From Mycolicibacterium moriokaense (GTDB lineage: Bacteria > Actinomycetota > Actinomycetes > Mycobacteriales > Mycobacteriaceae), in the NCBI RefSeq assembly GCF_003201655.1, contig NZ_QJJU01000031.1, positions 1 to 56,351 on the forward strand: a DNA stretch of 56,351 bases, given 5' to 3'. Below are positions 32,564-41,850 of this stretch, in pieces. The first letter of the stretch is position 1. Each line of letters begins with the position of its first letter. The notes beneath the pieces were generated by a model that did not search any database, was not told where the DNA came from, and was given only the letters and a program-made list of their open reading frames with translations. A program made the position numbers and the translations under genes.

Positions 32564-33560
32564 TGCGGTTGATCAGCAGCGCCAGCGCCGCCCCGATACC
32601 GGCGACGATGACCGCCAGCCGCAGCCAGCCCGCACTCGCAGAGCCGCGCGCAATCTGATAACCCATTTGGTCTTCGACCGCGCTGAACTTGTCGTTGAGC
32701 TCGTCGATGGTTTCTGCGGTCGCGGTCTGGCCACCCGAGAGTTGCGCCACGGCCTTCATCGTGTCGGCGTCAACCGGGACCGGCACGGTCTCGTTGTTGA
32801 CGGCCACATGGCCCGTCGCCGTGCCGAACGCGATGGTGGAGATCGGCACGCCTTGCGCCCTTGCGGCGCGGGCGGCGGTGTAGGCCCCGTCATTGTTGTT
32901 GGGATTGTCGGGCTTGTTCTCCTTGCCGTCGGACAGCAGCACGATCCGGGCCGGTGCCGGTTTGTCGCCGGGACCCATCAGCACGGCGTTGACGGTTTGA
33001 ATCGCTTGCAGCGCAGCGAAAATCGCGTCTCCGGTGGCGGTTCTATCGTCAGGTCGCAGATTGTCGAGGGCCTTGACCGTCGCCTGGTGATCGGGATTGG
33101 GCGAAACCAGTACATTGGCGGTTCCCGCAAAGGCGATGAGGCCCAGATTCACCCCGGCTGTCACATGTTCGGCGAACTGCTTTGCGGCCTGCTTGGCGGC
33201 GGCCAGCCGGTTGGGCGGGACATCGGTGGCCATCATCGACTGCGACACGTCGATGACGAGCATGATCACCGCGCGGTTGCGCGGAACGCGTACGTCTCGG
33301 GTCGGCTGGGCGAGCGCGATGGTCAACGGAAGCAGCGCGAGAAGCAACACGGCCATCGGCAGATGCCGCCACGGCGACGGCCGTGCCGGAGCGATCGATG
33401 GCGCCGCGGCGACGTCGGCGAACCGGCGCATCCGTTGACGCCGGCGGCCCTGGGCGGCCAGGTAGACCGCCAACAGAGCCGCCGGCACGGCGAGCGCGAA
33501 GAGCCACACCGGGTCTCCGAACCCGGACAACGACAGCAGACCCAATCCAGGAACCGTCAC
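32550..33560 (-). CDS. Membrane-anchored VWA-domain protein, Rv1481-like (copy 2)
   Basis: 336 aa from the GTG at 33560, chosen because VTVPGLGLLSLSGF aligns with the start of copy 1. MIDAS is VIDVSQSM, followed by RTATGDAIF and LLSDGKE. Membrane helices lie at the same places as in copy 1, and both end in NRRLP plus one residue. An inverted tandem paralogue of copy 1. Further upstream in-frame starts exist (33608) but add unconserved residues. No MoxR/DUF58 neighbours. Confidence 0.87.
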   Translation of the reverse strand: MTVPGLGLLSLSGFGDPVWLFALAVPAALLAVYLAAQGRRRQRMRRFADVAAAPSIAPARPSPWRHLPMAVLLLALLPLTIALAQPTRDVRVPRNRAVIMLVIDVSQSMMATDVPPNRLAAAKQAAKQFAEHVTAGVNLGLIAFAGTANVLVSPNPDHQATVKALDNLRPDDRTATGDAIFAALQAIQTVNAVLMGPGDKPAPARIVLLSDGKENKPDNPNNNDGAYTAARAARAQGVPISTIAFGTATGHVAVNNETVPVPVDADTMKAVAQLSGGQTATAETIDELNDKFSAVEDQMGYQIARGSASAGWLRLAVIVAGIGAALALLINRRLPV

Positions 33561-33609
33561 AGGCTCACTGTGACGCCCACGTCTGGCAATCGGCTGTGGC
33601 TGCGCCACT

Positions 33610-34518
33610 TCAGCCGACGGGGGCCGCCACCGAAGTCAGTTCCTCGGAGACTGCCCACAAGCGGCGCTGAGCTTCGGTGTCGTGGGACGCGACGCTGGAC
33701 GCGACGACCTTCGGGTAGCCCCGCTGTTCACCGAATCCGTCGGGGCCGAAGTACTGCCCGCCGAGCACGCCGGGATCGGTTGCCGCCCGCAGCGTCGGCA
33801 GTGCGCCCATCTCGGCGCTCTGGAAGAGCGGTGCGAGCAGCCTCGTCGCGACCCCAACCAGCGGCGGCAGATTGCGGCTCAACTCGGTGTTCGAGCCGCC
33901 GGGATGTGCGGCGGCGGCGATGGTGTCGGTGCCGCGCAGGCGCCGCTGAAGCTCATAGGTGAACATCAGGTTGGCCAACTTCGACTGGCCGTATGCGCGT
34001 ACCCGGTTGTAGTCACGTTCCCACTGCAGATCGTCGAAGCGGATGCCGCGGACGAAGCGATGACCTTGGCTGCTGACCGTCACGATGCGCGAACCCGGCG
34101 TCGCCAGCACGCGATCGAGCAGCAGGTTGGTGAAGGTGAAGTGGCCCAGATGATTGGTGCCCAACTGCAATTCGAAGCCGTCCTTGGTCGTGGACTTCGG
34201 CGTCATCATCACACCCGCGTTGTTGATGAGCAGGTCGATGGTTTCGTGCTTGGAACGCAGTTCATCGGCCGCGCCGCGGATCGATTCCAGCGAGCTGAGG
34301 TCGAGCTCCTGTACCGCCACGTTGGCGCCGGAAGTGCGCTGTTCGATGCCGCGCGCTGCTTCTATGCCCTTTTCGATATTGCGCACCGCGAGCACGACGT
34401 GTGCGCCCTTGGCGGCGAGCGCGGTGGCGGTCTCGTAGCCGAGCCCGGTGTTGGCGCCGGTGATGACTGCCGTGCGACCAGACTGGTCGGGAATGTCGGC
34501 GGTCGTCCACTTGGTCAT
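33610..34518 (-). CDS. Short-chain dehydrogenase/reductase (SDR copy 2)
   Basis: 302 aa. TGANTGLG cofactor loop, LLINNAGVM, the Ser of VTVSSQGH, and AYGQSK with catalytic Tyr and Lys. It is alignable end to end with SDR copy 1 (shared GTNHLGHF, FTYELQRRL, VVASS and VSEELT near the C-terminus). A Shine-Dalgarno AGGAG lies 8 nt before the ATG at 34518. Divergent from the TetR gene, which probably represses it. Confidence 0.92.
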   Translation of the reverse strand: MTKWTTADIPDQSGRTAVITGANTGLGYETATALAAKGAHVVLAVRNIEKGIEAARGIEQRTSGANVAVQELDLSSLESIRGAADELRSKHETIDLLINNAGVMMTPKSTTKDGFELQLGTNHLGHFTFTNLLLDRVLATPGSRIVTVSSQGHRFVRGIRFDDLQWERDYNRVRAYGQSKLANLMFTYELQRRLRGTDTIAAAAHPGGSNTELSRNLPPLVGVATRLLAPLFQSAEMGALPTLRAATDPGVLGGQYFGPDGFGEQRGYPKVVASSVASHDTEAQRRLWAVSEELTSVAAPVG

Positions 34519-34543
34519 GGGAATCTCCTACAATCGGTTAAAC

Positions 34544-34589
34544 GGGGCGGGCGCTCCGTTTGGTTACGACCATACGGAACGCACGCCCC
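34544..34589. promoter_or_regulatory. Long inverted-repeat operator between SDR copy 2 and TetR
   Basis: Arms 34544-34559 and 34574-34589 are 16 nt each, inverted, with 14 matches, separated by 14 nt that contain GGT and ACC in inverted order. An overlapping smaller repeat AAACGG/CCGTTT occupies 34541-34560. It is the likely binding region of the adjacent TetR-family regulator. Confidence 0.6.
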
Positions 34590-34624
34590 GCTTATCTATT
34601 CCCGACGTCACCGAGGTGGGTGAG

Positions 34625-35173
34625 ATGGCTGAACCGGCCCGGCCGCTGCGCGCCGACGCGGCGCGCAATCGTGCCCGGGTGCTGGACGCTGCCTTGGAAG
34701 CCTTCGCCGCCGAAGGGTTGTCGGTACCCATCGACGAGATCGCCCGGCGTGCTGGCGTCGGCGCCGGAACGGTGTACAGGCATTTCCCCGCCAAAGAAGA
34801 CCTGGTTGGGGCGGTGATCGTCGACCAGTTGCAGCGCATCATCGACGGGGGACATGCGCTGCTCGAAGCCGGCAAGCCGGGTGAGGCGCTCTTTACCTTC
34901 CTGCGCGCGGCCGTGGAGTGGAGCGCCACAAACCGCGGTCTCGTCGATGCGCTCGCCGGCTCGGGCAATGAGGTCGAAGACGCCGAGGCACAGTTCAAAG
35001 AACTCCTTGGCGAGTTGCTACGCGCGGCCCAGGGCGCGGGCACCGCGCGGAAGGACGTCGGAGTTGCGGACGTGAAGGCACTCATGGTTGGACTGCAGGC
35101 GATGCAGGCGTATCAGCCCGACAAGGCAGCACAGCTGACGGAAGTCGTGCTCGACGGGTTGCGCGCAGGGTGA
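34625..35173 (+). CDS. TetR-family transcriptional regulator
   Basis: 182 aa from the ATG at 34625; GTG 34616 is possible. The N-terminal helix-turn-helix is NRARVLDAALEAFAAEG, then IDEIARRAGVGAGTVYRHFPAKEDLV, cut here as RRAGVGAGTVYRHFPAKEDL. The C-terminal domain carries LVDALAGSGNEVEDAEAQF and is of the kind that binds small ligands. It faces SDR copy 2 across a 106-bp region with a large inverted repeat, the usual set-up for a local repressor. Confidence 0.9.
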   Translation: MAEPARPLRADAARNRARVLDAALEAFAAEGLSVPIDEIARRAGVGAGTVYRHFPAKEDLVGAVIVDQLQRIIDGGHALLEAGKPGEALFTFLRAAVEWSATNRGLVDALAGSGNEVEDAEAQFKELLGELLRAAQGAGTARKDVGVADVKALMVGLQAMQAYQPDKAAQLTEVVLDGLRAG

Positions 35174-35178
35174 ACGAC

Positions 35179-35205
35179 CTTGCACTCTCCCTGGTCGAGT
35201 GCTAG
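35179..35205 (+). promoter_or_regulatory. CIRCE operator 1 of groEL2
   Basis: GCACTC, 9 nt, GAGTGC with TAG after it: the HrcA-binding CIRCE form (TTAGCACTC-N9-GAGTGCTAA) with small changes. It overlaps the predicted -35 and spacer of the groEL2 promoter. Confidence 0.9.
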
Positions 35206-35208
35206 AAA
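35180..35208 (+). promoter_or_regulatory. Predicted groEL2 promoter
   Basis: TTGCAC (35180-35185), 17 nt, TAGAAA (35203-35208). Transcription would begin near 35215, giving a leader of about 140 nt. The promoter lies inside CIRCE 1 with CIRCE 2 just after the start point. Confidence 0.45.
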
Positions 35209-35213
35209 TGCAG

Positions 35214-35240
35214 TTGGCACTCGCGACCAGTGAGTGCTAG
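35214..35240 (+). promoter_or_regulatory. CIRCE operator 2 of groEL2
   Basis: GGCACTC, 9 nt, GAGTGCTAG. A second HrcA site, 35 bp (centre to centre) downstream of the first. Confidence 0.9.
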
Positions 35241-35314
35241 GTCGGGACGGTGAGGCAGGGGCCGCACACGCGGAGCACATCCCCAGCCGTCCGTCGCGGG
35301 CACTGCGCCCGACC
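35240..35314 (+). other. Structured groEL2 leader
   Basis: GGTCGGG (35240-35246) is exactly complementary to CCCGACC (35308-35314), closing most of the untranslated leader into one large stem-loop. The Shine-Dalgarno GGAGGA at 35338-35343 stays outside. Confidence 0.35.
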
Positions 35315-35354
35315 AAAGAACGTGCGATCCCCTAATCGGAGGAATCTCTTCGCA

Positions 35355-36980
<1,626 letters not shown>

Positions 36981-36991
36981 GTCGCAGTACG

Positions 36992-37026
36992 AAAAAGCCC
37001 GGCTCCCAAAAGGAGTCGGGCTTTTT
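36992..37026 (+). terminator. Rho-independent terminator of groEL2
   Basis: AAAAAGCCCGGCTCC and GGAGTCGGGCTTTTT form a 15-bp stem with one G-T wobble around a 5-nt loop, ending in five T. It starts 11 nt after the groEL2 stop, and its A-tract would let it work in the other direction as well, though the convergent PPOX gene stops at 37032 before it. Confidence 0.92.
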
Positions 37027-37031
37027 CGTGT

Positions 37032-37406
37032 CTATTTCTTGAGCGGGACACAGTCGTGTAGGCCGTCGGGGCTCGTCGCCGCGGAGTCGGATGTGGCTCT
37101 GCGGTGAAGAACCGCGCGGGTGGGGGCAACCGTCAATCCGGCATCGGTGACTTCGGCGCGGCCGTCGACGATCAACGTGTACCCGCCAGGGTCGGCCGGA
37201 GGCCAGACGACGGTGACGTCGGGATGCTCGCCCGCGTTGCGGCGGGTGCCCGAACCCATCTGGCCGACATCGAAGATGCCGTCCGTGAGCACCGGCTCAA
37301 CTGCAACTGTGTGCGCGCGGTAGTCGTCGCCGACCGTGAGCAGATACGCGAACGTGAAATCCTCCAGCGCGCCGGCCAGCTGATCCAGATCCACTTTCAC
37401 GCTCAT
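37032..37406 (-). CDS. Pyridoxamine 5'-phosphate oxidase-like (PPOX, flavin/F420-binding fold) protein
   Basis: 124 aa from the ATG at 37406. Split-barrel segments TFAYLLTVGDDYRAHTVAV, DVGQMGSGTRRNAGEHPDVT and GYTLIVDGRAEV are typical of small PPOX/flavin-reductase-like proteins, common F420- or FMN-binders in mycobacteria. The cofactor is not resolvable from sequence. Converges on groEL2 across the terminator. Confidence 0.8.
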   Translation of the reverse strand: MSVKVDLDQLAGALEDFTFAYLLTVGDDYRAHTVAVEPVLTDGIFDVGQMGSGTRRNAGEHPDVTVVWPPADPGGYTLIVDGRAEVTDAGLTVAPTRAVLHRRATSDSAATSPDGLHDCVPLKK

Positions 37407-37412
37407 GGGGTG

Positions 37413-37418
37413 AGGATA
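37413..37418 (-). promoter_or_regulatory. Leaderless -10 box of the PPOX gene
   Basis: TATCCT on the minus strand ends 6 nt before ATG 37406. Confidence 0.5.
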
Positions 37419-37453
37419 CGGCGGGCCTGCCACTGGCTGTCAGGTTCGGTTCC

Positions 37454-37459
37454 TACACT
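37454..37459 (+). promoter_or_regulatory. Leaderless -10 box of the phosphoesterase gene
   Basis: TACACT ends 6 nt before ATG 37466. Confidence 0.55.
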
Positions 37460-37465
37460 GCGGCC

Positions 37466-38305
37466 ATGAGGTGCTGGCCTTACGTCGCAGCGGCGGTCGC
37501 TGTGATGTTCAGCCGTTTGCAGGTGCCCGAGGCCACCGCCCAGTCGATCCCGACGCCTGCGCACATCGTGATCGTTGTCGAAGAGAATCACTCCAGCGCC
37601 AACGTGATCGGCAACAAGTCGGCGCCGTTCATGAACCAGCTGGCCGCCAACGGTGCGCTGATGACGCAGTCGTATGCCGAGACGCATCCGAGCGAGCCGA
37701 ACTATCTCGCGCTGTTTTCCGGCAGCACCTTCGGCCTGACTTCTGACGCTTGCCCGGTCAACGGAGGTGCTGCACCGAACCTCGGCGCAGAACTGCTCGC
37801 GGCGGGCTACGCGTTCGCGGGCTTCTCCGAAGACCTTCCCGCGGTAGGTTCGCCGGTGTGCGCGGCGGGCAAGTACGCGCGAAAGCACGTGCCGTGGGCC
37901 AACTTCACCAATGTGTCGGCTGCAACCTCGATGCCGTTCAGCGCGTTCAACGCCCGCACCGACTACGGGAGCCTGCCGACAGTCTCGTTCGTAATTCCCA
38001 ATCTCGACAACGACATGCACGACGGGACCATCGTCCAAGCCGACACCTGGCTGGCGACCAACCTGACGCGCTATGCCAATTGGGCTGTCGCGAACAACAG
38101 CCTGCTCATTGTGACTTGGGACGAGGACGACAACGGCCCATCCAACCAAATTCCGACGATGATCTACGGCGCCAACGTCCGGCCCGGCACCTACGCCGAG
38201 CCGATCAGCCACTACAACGTGCTCTCGACCATCGAGGAGATGTACGGGCTGCCCAAGACGGGGCTCGCCGCCGATGCGCCCGCCATCGCTGACGTTTGGG
38301 CCTAG
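37466..38305 (+). CDS. Secreted phosphoesterase (phospholipase C / acid phosphatase family)
   Basis: 279 aa. A signal peptide (about residues 1-25, ending ATAQ) precedes a phosphoesterase-family core: IVIVVEENHSS, the AETHPSEPNYLALFSG segment and LIVTWDEDDNG, which carry metal and nucleophile positions in PF04185 proteins. Probably exported and active on phosphate esters or phospholipids; the substrate is unknown. Its TAG stop interlocks with the convergent amidohydrolase stop in CTAG (38302-38305). Confidence 0.85.
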   Translation: MRCWPYVAAAVAVMFSRLQVPEATAQSIPTPAHIVIVVEENHSSANVIGNKSAPFMNQLAANGALMTQSYAETHPSEPNYLALFSGSTFGLTSDACPVNGGAAPNLGAELLAAGYAFAGFSEDLPAVGSPVCAAGKYARKHVPWANFTNVSAATSMPFSAFNARTDYGSLPTVSFVIPNLDNDMHDGTIVQADTWLATNLTRYANWAVANNSLLIVTWDEDDNGPSNQIPTMIYGANVRPGTYAEPISHYNVLSTIEEMYGLPKTGLAADAPAIADVWA

Positions 38306-40023
38306 GCCGGCGCGGGCTGGCGGCCACGGACCAGCTTGCCCGGGCGCGCGGCGGTCGGCGCCCCGTTCTCGGCGATCACCTCACCCGACACCACCGTGGC
38401 AACGTAGCCGTCGGCGGTCTGGTCCAGACGACGGCCACCGGCGGGTAGGTCGTTGGCGATCACGGGCTTGTGCAGCCGCAACGCGGCGTGGTCGATGAGG
38501 TTGAGATCCGCCTTGTACCCCAACGTGATTCGGCCGCGATCCGCCAGCCCCGCGATCCGCGCAGGCACTGACGTCATCATCCGAACCGCGTCCGCAACGC
38601 TCAGCCGTCCTGTAGCACGGTCGCGGGCCCAGTGCGCCAGCAGGAACGTCGGATAGCTTGCGTCGCAAATCATTCCGTAGTGCGCACCACCGTCGCCGAG
38701 GCCGAGCACCACGTCATCACGGCGTATCAGATTGCCGACGGTGTCCAACGAGTTGTTCTCGTAGTTACCCATAGCAACAAGCAGCATCGCGTGTCCCTCA
38801 TCGTCGAGGAGCCGGTCGTAGGCCTCCTCCATCGGGGTGACACCGTGTGCCGCAGCGCGCGCCGCGATCGATGTCGAGGCGTCCGGCTCGTAGTCGGGGT
38901 CATCGGTCAACGGGAAGATCCAGTTCCACGCCTGCGCCAGGAACATCAGCGGATGGCTCTGCACGGTGGGCCGGTCGGCGAGGATCCGGGCGCGCACCTC
39001 GGGCTTGCGCATCTCAGCGACCCGTTCGGCCAGCGGCAGATCCGCGATCTCCAGGTAACTGGGGTACATCACGAACGGATTGCCGCTGAGCTCCAGCCCG
39101 ATCACCAAACCGATTGGGCGCGGGAACATCTGCGCGGTGATGTTGGCACCATCCGCGTTGTACTTCTCGATCACATTGATCGCGGCGGGCCAGATCGGAT
39201 CTCCTGAGTTGCCGGTGGTCAACGTGAACGTCACCGGCAGTCCCGCGTCGCCTGCTACGTCGAAGACCTGATTCAGGACGGTGTCGTAGCCGCCGCCTGC
39301 AAGGTCGGGGATGAACTGCACCAGTCCACCGCCTCCTTCGGCGATACCCTCGGTGATCGCGGCGAGCTCGTCGCGGCCCGCGTCATAGCTGGGGATCGCC
39401 TCACCGCCCGCGGTCTTATGGAAAGCGAACCGCGACGACGCGAACCCCAGCGCCCCCACCTCGACGGCTTCCTTGGCCAGCGCCCGCATCTTCGCAAGAT
39501 CCTCGTCGGTCGCAGGCTCGCGGTCCGCGCCGCGCTGGCCCATCACGTACACCCGCAGCGGTGAGTGGGGCAGATACGCGGCGACGTCGATATCCCGTTG
39601 TCGCGCATCTAGCGCGTCCAGGTACTCGGGGAAGGTCTCCCAGTCCCACGGCAACCCGTCGACCATGACGACGCCGGGGATGTCCTCCACCCCTGCCATC
39701 ACGTCGACGAGCGTGTCGTGGTCCGCGGCGCGACACGGCGCGAAGCCCACGCCGCAGTTGCCCATCACGGCCGTCGTCACGCCATGGGCCGACGACGGTG
39801 TCATGCGGTCCGACCAGATGGCCTGCCCGTCGTAATGGGTGTGCAGGTCGACGAAGCCGGGTGTGACGAGCAGGCCTGTCGCATCGATCTCGCGGGTGGC
39901 GTCGCCATCGACAGAGCCGACCGCCGCGATCACGCCGTCGGCGACCGCGACATCGCCCACATACGGCTCCCCGCCAAGGCCGTCAACGATGGTGCCATTA
40001 CGAATGATCAGGTCGTAAACCAT
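38302..40023 (-). CDS. N-acyl-D-amino-acid deacylase-like amidohydrolase
   Basis: 573 aa from the ATG at 40023, supported by a leaderless -10 box. Metal-site motif GFVDLHTHYDGQ, a Cys-containing NCGVGFAP loop (Cys as ligand in D-aminoacylases), and C-terminal VLGLGDGGAHYGMICDASY with the catalytic Asp region. The amidohydrolase family (COG3653) hydrolyses N-acyl D-amino acids or related imides. The true substrate cannot be inferred. Divergent from a VOC gene. Confidence 0.87.
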   Translation of the reverse strand: MVYDLIIRNGTIVDGLGGEPYVGDVAVADGVIAAVGSVDGDATREIDATGLLVTPGFVDLHTHYDGQAIWSDRMTPSSAHGVTTAVMGNCGVGFAPCRAADHDTLVDVMAGVEDIPGVVMVDGLPWDWETFPEYLDALDARQRDIDVAAYLPHSPLRVYVMGQRGADREPATDEDLAKMRALAKEAVEVGALGFASSRFAFHKTAGGEAIPSYDAGRDELAAITEGIAEGGGGLVQFIPDLAGGGYDTVLNQVFDVAGDAGLPVTFTLTTGNSGDPIWPAAINVIEKYNADGANITAQMFPRPIGLVIGLELSGNPFVMYPSYLEIADLPLAERVAEMRKPEVRARILADRPTVQSHPLMFLAQAWNWIFPLTDDPDYEPDASTSIAARAAAHGVTPMEEAYDRLLDDEGHAMLLVAMGNYENNSLDTVGNLIRRDDVVLGLGDGGAHYGMICDASYPTFLLAHWARDRATGRLSVADAVRMMTSVPARIAGLADRGRITLGYKADLNLIDHAALRLHKPVIANDLPAGGRRLDQTADGYVATVVSGEVIAENGAPTAARPGKLVRGRQPAPA

Positions 40024-40029
40024 CAACTG

Positions 40030-40035
40030 AATGTA
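40030..40035 (-). promoter_or_regulatory. Leaderless -10 box of the amidohydrolase
   Basis: TACATT on the minus strand ends 6 nt before ATG 40023. In the other direction CAGGAT (40058-40063) lies 6 nt before GTG 40070 and may serve the VOC gene. Confidence 0.5.
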
Positions 40036-40069
40036 CGGCGGTGTCCCTGCCACATGCCAGGATGGAGCC

Positions 40070-40459
40070 GTGATTGACCACCTTGGAATCAACTGTGCGG
40101 ACTTCGACAATGCGAAGGCGTTCTACGACAAGGTCCTCGGCGTGCTGGGATACACCCGGCAGATGGACTTCGACGTCGCGATCGGATATGGCAAGGACGG
40201 CAAGCCCGACTTCTGGATCGCCGATATGAGTGCAGGCGACGCGGCGGGTCCCAACCGAGAGGTCCACATCGCATTCCAGGCGGCGGGCACCGACGCCGTC
40301 ACGGCGTTCTACGACGCCGCGGTGGAACTGGGCGCCGAGTCGCTGCACGCGCCGCGGCTCTGGCCGGAGTATCACCCCGGTTATTTCGGCGCCTTCGTCC
40401 GCGACCCGGACGGCAACAATGTCGAGGCCGTGTTCCACGGCGCCTCAGCCGAGGGCTAG
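40070..40459 (+). CDS. VOC-superfamily (glyoxalase-like) protein
   Basis: 129 aa from the GTG at 40070. A single-chain pair of VOC modules: IDHLGINCADFDNAKAFYDK with the first His ligand, NREVHIAFQAAGTDAVTAFY, and the C-terminal FVRDPDGNNVEAVFHG with the metal Glu. Similar to lactoylglutathione lyase-like proteins of unknown substrate. Its TAG interlocks with the TAG of the convergent SRPBCC gene in CTAG (40456-40459). Confidence 0.87.
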   Translation: MIDHLGINCADFDNAKAFYDKVLGVLGYTRQMDFDVAIGYGKDGKPDFWIADMSAGDAAGPNREVHIAFQAAGTDAVTAFYDAAVELGAESLHAPRLWPEYHPGYFGAFVRDPDGNNVEAVFHGASAEG

Positions 40460-40956
40460 CCGCTTAGCACGTCGGAATACTTGTCGCGCAACGCTTCCCA
40501 TCCATGCGCAGCTGCGTCACGACCGACGACGCGCGGCCGGTCCACACCGCTCGCGACGTCGTCCAGCACGTCGAGGCACAGATGCCAGCCCGCGGCGTTC
40601 AACGAGGCGTGGTCCTTCTCGTGCATGGTCTGCTCAAGCGTCAGCCGGCAGCCTGTTTCTGTCGGTGACAGTCGCCAGCGCACCACGTCGTCGCCCCACC
40701 GGTGCACCAGCTCATGCGGTGGGTCGACGCTGACCACGTCACCGGTGACCGGTTCGTCGTCCGGATTCTCCCGTACCTTTCGGGGTCCGACGGAATCCAT
40801 GGCCAGGTCGGGAACGATGGGCGACCACTGGCGCAGCCGGTCGGGATCGGTGAGCCACGGCCAAAGCTTCTCGGCCGGTTGGCTGAAGTCACGCACCAGT
40901 GTCAAAACCCAGGCGCCATCCGAGCTTTCGAGCGTGCCCTGCAATGGATGTGTCAT
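40456..40956 (-). CDS. SRPBCC / AHSA1-like protein
   Basis: 166 aa from the ATG at 40956. Core AWVLTLVRDFSQPAEKLWPWLTDPDRLRQW and GCRLTLEQTMHEKDHASLNAAGWH, written here in parts: LVRDFSQPAEKLWPWLTD and LEQTMHEKDHASLNAAGWH, are typical of activator-of-Hsp90-homologue-1-like proteins that follow ArsR regulators. It overlaps the ArsR stop in ATGA, a two-gene regulator-effector operon. The ligand is unknown. Confidence 0.88.
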   Translation of the reverse strand: MTHPLQGTLESSDGAWVLTLVRDFSQPAEKLWPWLTDPDRLRQWSPIVPDLAMDSVGPRKVRENPDDEPVTGDVVSVDPPHELVHRWGDDVVRWRLSPTETGCRLTLEQTMHEKDHASLNAAGWHLCLDVLDDVASGVDRPRVVGRDAAAHGWEALRDKYSDVLSG

Positions 40957-41261
40957 GACTGCTCCTCTTCGACGAGTTGGGAAAGGCGGCCAAGGCTCCT
41001 GGACCACTTGCGGTGATACGGCGTGACCCAGGCCAGAACACCCGGGAGCGGGTCCTCGGCAAGCCGATAGACCCGCCGCTTGCCATCAACCGTGACGTCG
41101 ACGGCTCCCGCGGTCCGAAGCACCCCGAGGTGCTTGGACACCAGCGGTTGCGAAATACCAAGCCGCTCAACGAGAGTCCCGACGTCCGCGACGCCGTCGC
41201 GCAGTGTGTCCAGAATGCGCCGCCGGGTCGGGTCAGCGATCACCGCGAATGCGTCCACCAC
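40953..41261 (-). CDS. ArsR-family transcriptional regulator
   Basis: 102 aa from the GTG at 41261. Winged helix-turn-helix ADPTRRRILDTLRDG, then LGISQPLVSKHLGVLRTAG and the wing GKRRVYRL. No metal-binding Cys pairs, so it probably senses a non-metal ligand or protein partner. Typically represses its own operon with the AHSA1-like gene. Confidence 0.92.
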   Translation of the reverse strand: MVDAFAVIADPTRRRILDTLRDGVADVGTLVERLGISQPLVSKHLGVLRTAGAVDVTVDGKRRVYRLAEDPLPGVLAWVTPYHRKWSRSLGRLSQLVEEEQS

Positions 41262-41269
41262 TTCATATC

Positions 41270-41290
41270 ACCATACAGTCATATAACTGT
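41270..41290 (-). promoter_or_regulatory. ArsR operon promoter and operator
   Basis: TATGGT on the minus strand (41275-41270) is 8 nt before GTG 41261. Immediately upstream ACAGT and ACTGT (41275-41290) form a perfect inverted repeat with a 6-nt AT-rich centre, overlapping the -10 box by one base. Confidence 0.5.
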
Positions 41291-41314
41291 CAAGGAATGT
41301 CATGGCCACACAGG

Positions 41315-41320
41315 TAGCGT
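41315..41320 (+). promoter_or_regulatory. Leaderless -10 box of the DinB gene
   Basis: TAGCGT ends 6 nt before ATG 41327. Confidence 0.5.
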
Positions 41321-41326
41321 CAAGGC

Positions 41327-41845
41327 ATGGCTGACTCTGATGCGGCAGCGGTGCGGGAGCTGCTGAGGGACTCGTTCACCCGGCTCATCGAGCATGTCGA
41401 GGAACTGACCGACGGGTTGACCGACGAGTCCGCGTTTTTTCGCCCGACAGGCGCCGCCAACAGCATCGCCTGGCTGATCTGGCACAGCGCCCGCCAACAG
41501 GACGCCCAGCTATGCGACATCGCAGGCATCGAGGAGGTCTGGACGCGCGACGGATGGGTCGACCGGTTCGGCCTCGACCTCCCGCGCGACGACACGGGGT
41601 ACGGCCATAGTCCAGACGACGTGAGCAAGGTGCGCGCGTCGGCCGATCTCCTGGCCGGCTACTACCACGGTGTTCACAAGGCCTCGCTGGAGTACATCGC
41701 GTCGGTGACGCCCGACGACCTCAGCCGCATCGTCGACACTCGGTGGAATCCGCCGGTCACCGCCAGCGTGCGGCTGGTCAGCATCGTCGACGACGCCGCC
41801 CAGCACCTGGGCCAGGCCGCCTATGTACGGGGCATCGTCCGCTGA
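41327..41845 (+). CDS. DinB/DUF664-family protein
   Basis: 172 aa four-helix-bundle protein. Candidate metal His residues: WLIWHSARQQD, YYHGVHKAS and DDAAQHLGQAAYVRG, the usual three-His set of DinB-like enzymes. The family includes mycothiol- and bacillithiol-dependent transferases; mycothiol is the mycobacterial thiol, so that is a reasonable but unproven role. Followed after 5 nt by the PAP2 gene, probably one operon. Confidence 0.87.
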   Translation: MADSDAAAVRELLRDSFTRLIEHVEELTDGLTDESAFFRPTGAANSIAWLIWHSARQQDAQLCDIAGIEEVWTRDGWVDRFGLDLPRDDTGYGHSPDDVSKVRASADLLAGYYHGVHKASLEYIASVTPDDLSRIVDTRWNPPVTASVRLVSIVDDAAQHLGQAAYVRGIVR

Positions 41846-41850
41846 CCACG

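Noticed and set aside
21268..35173. A mobile island or defence system in the 14-kb block
   Set aside because: No integrase, transposase, terminal repeats, tRNA or composition shift is visible, and the helicase has no nuclease or methylase partner.
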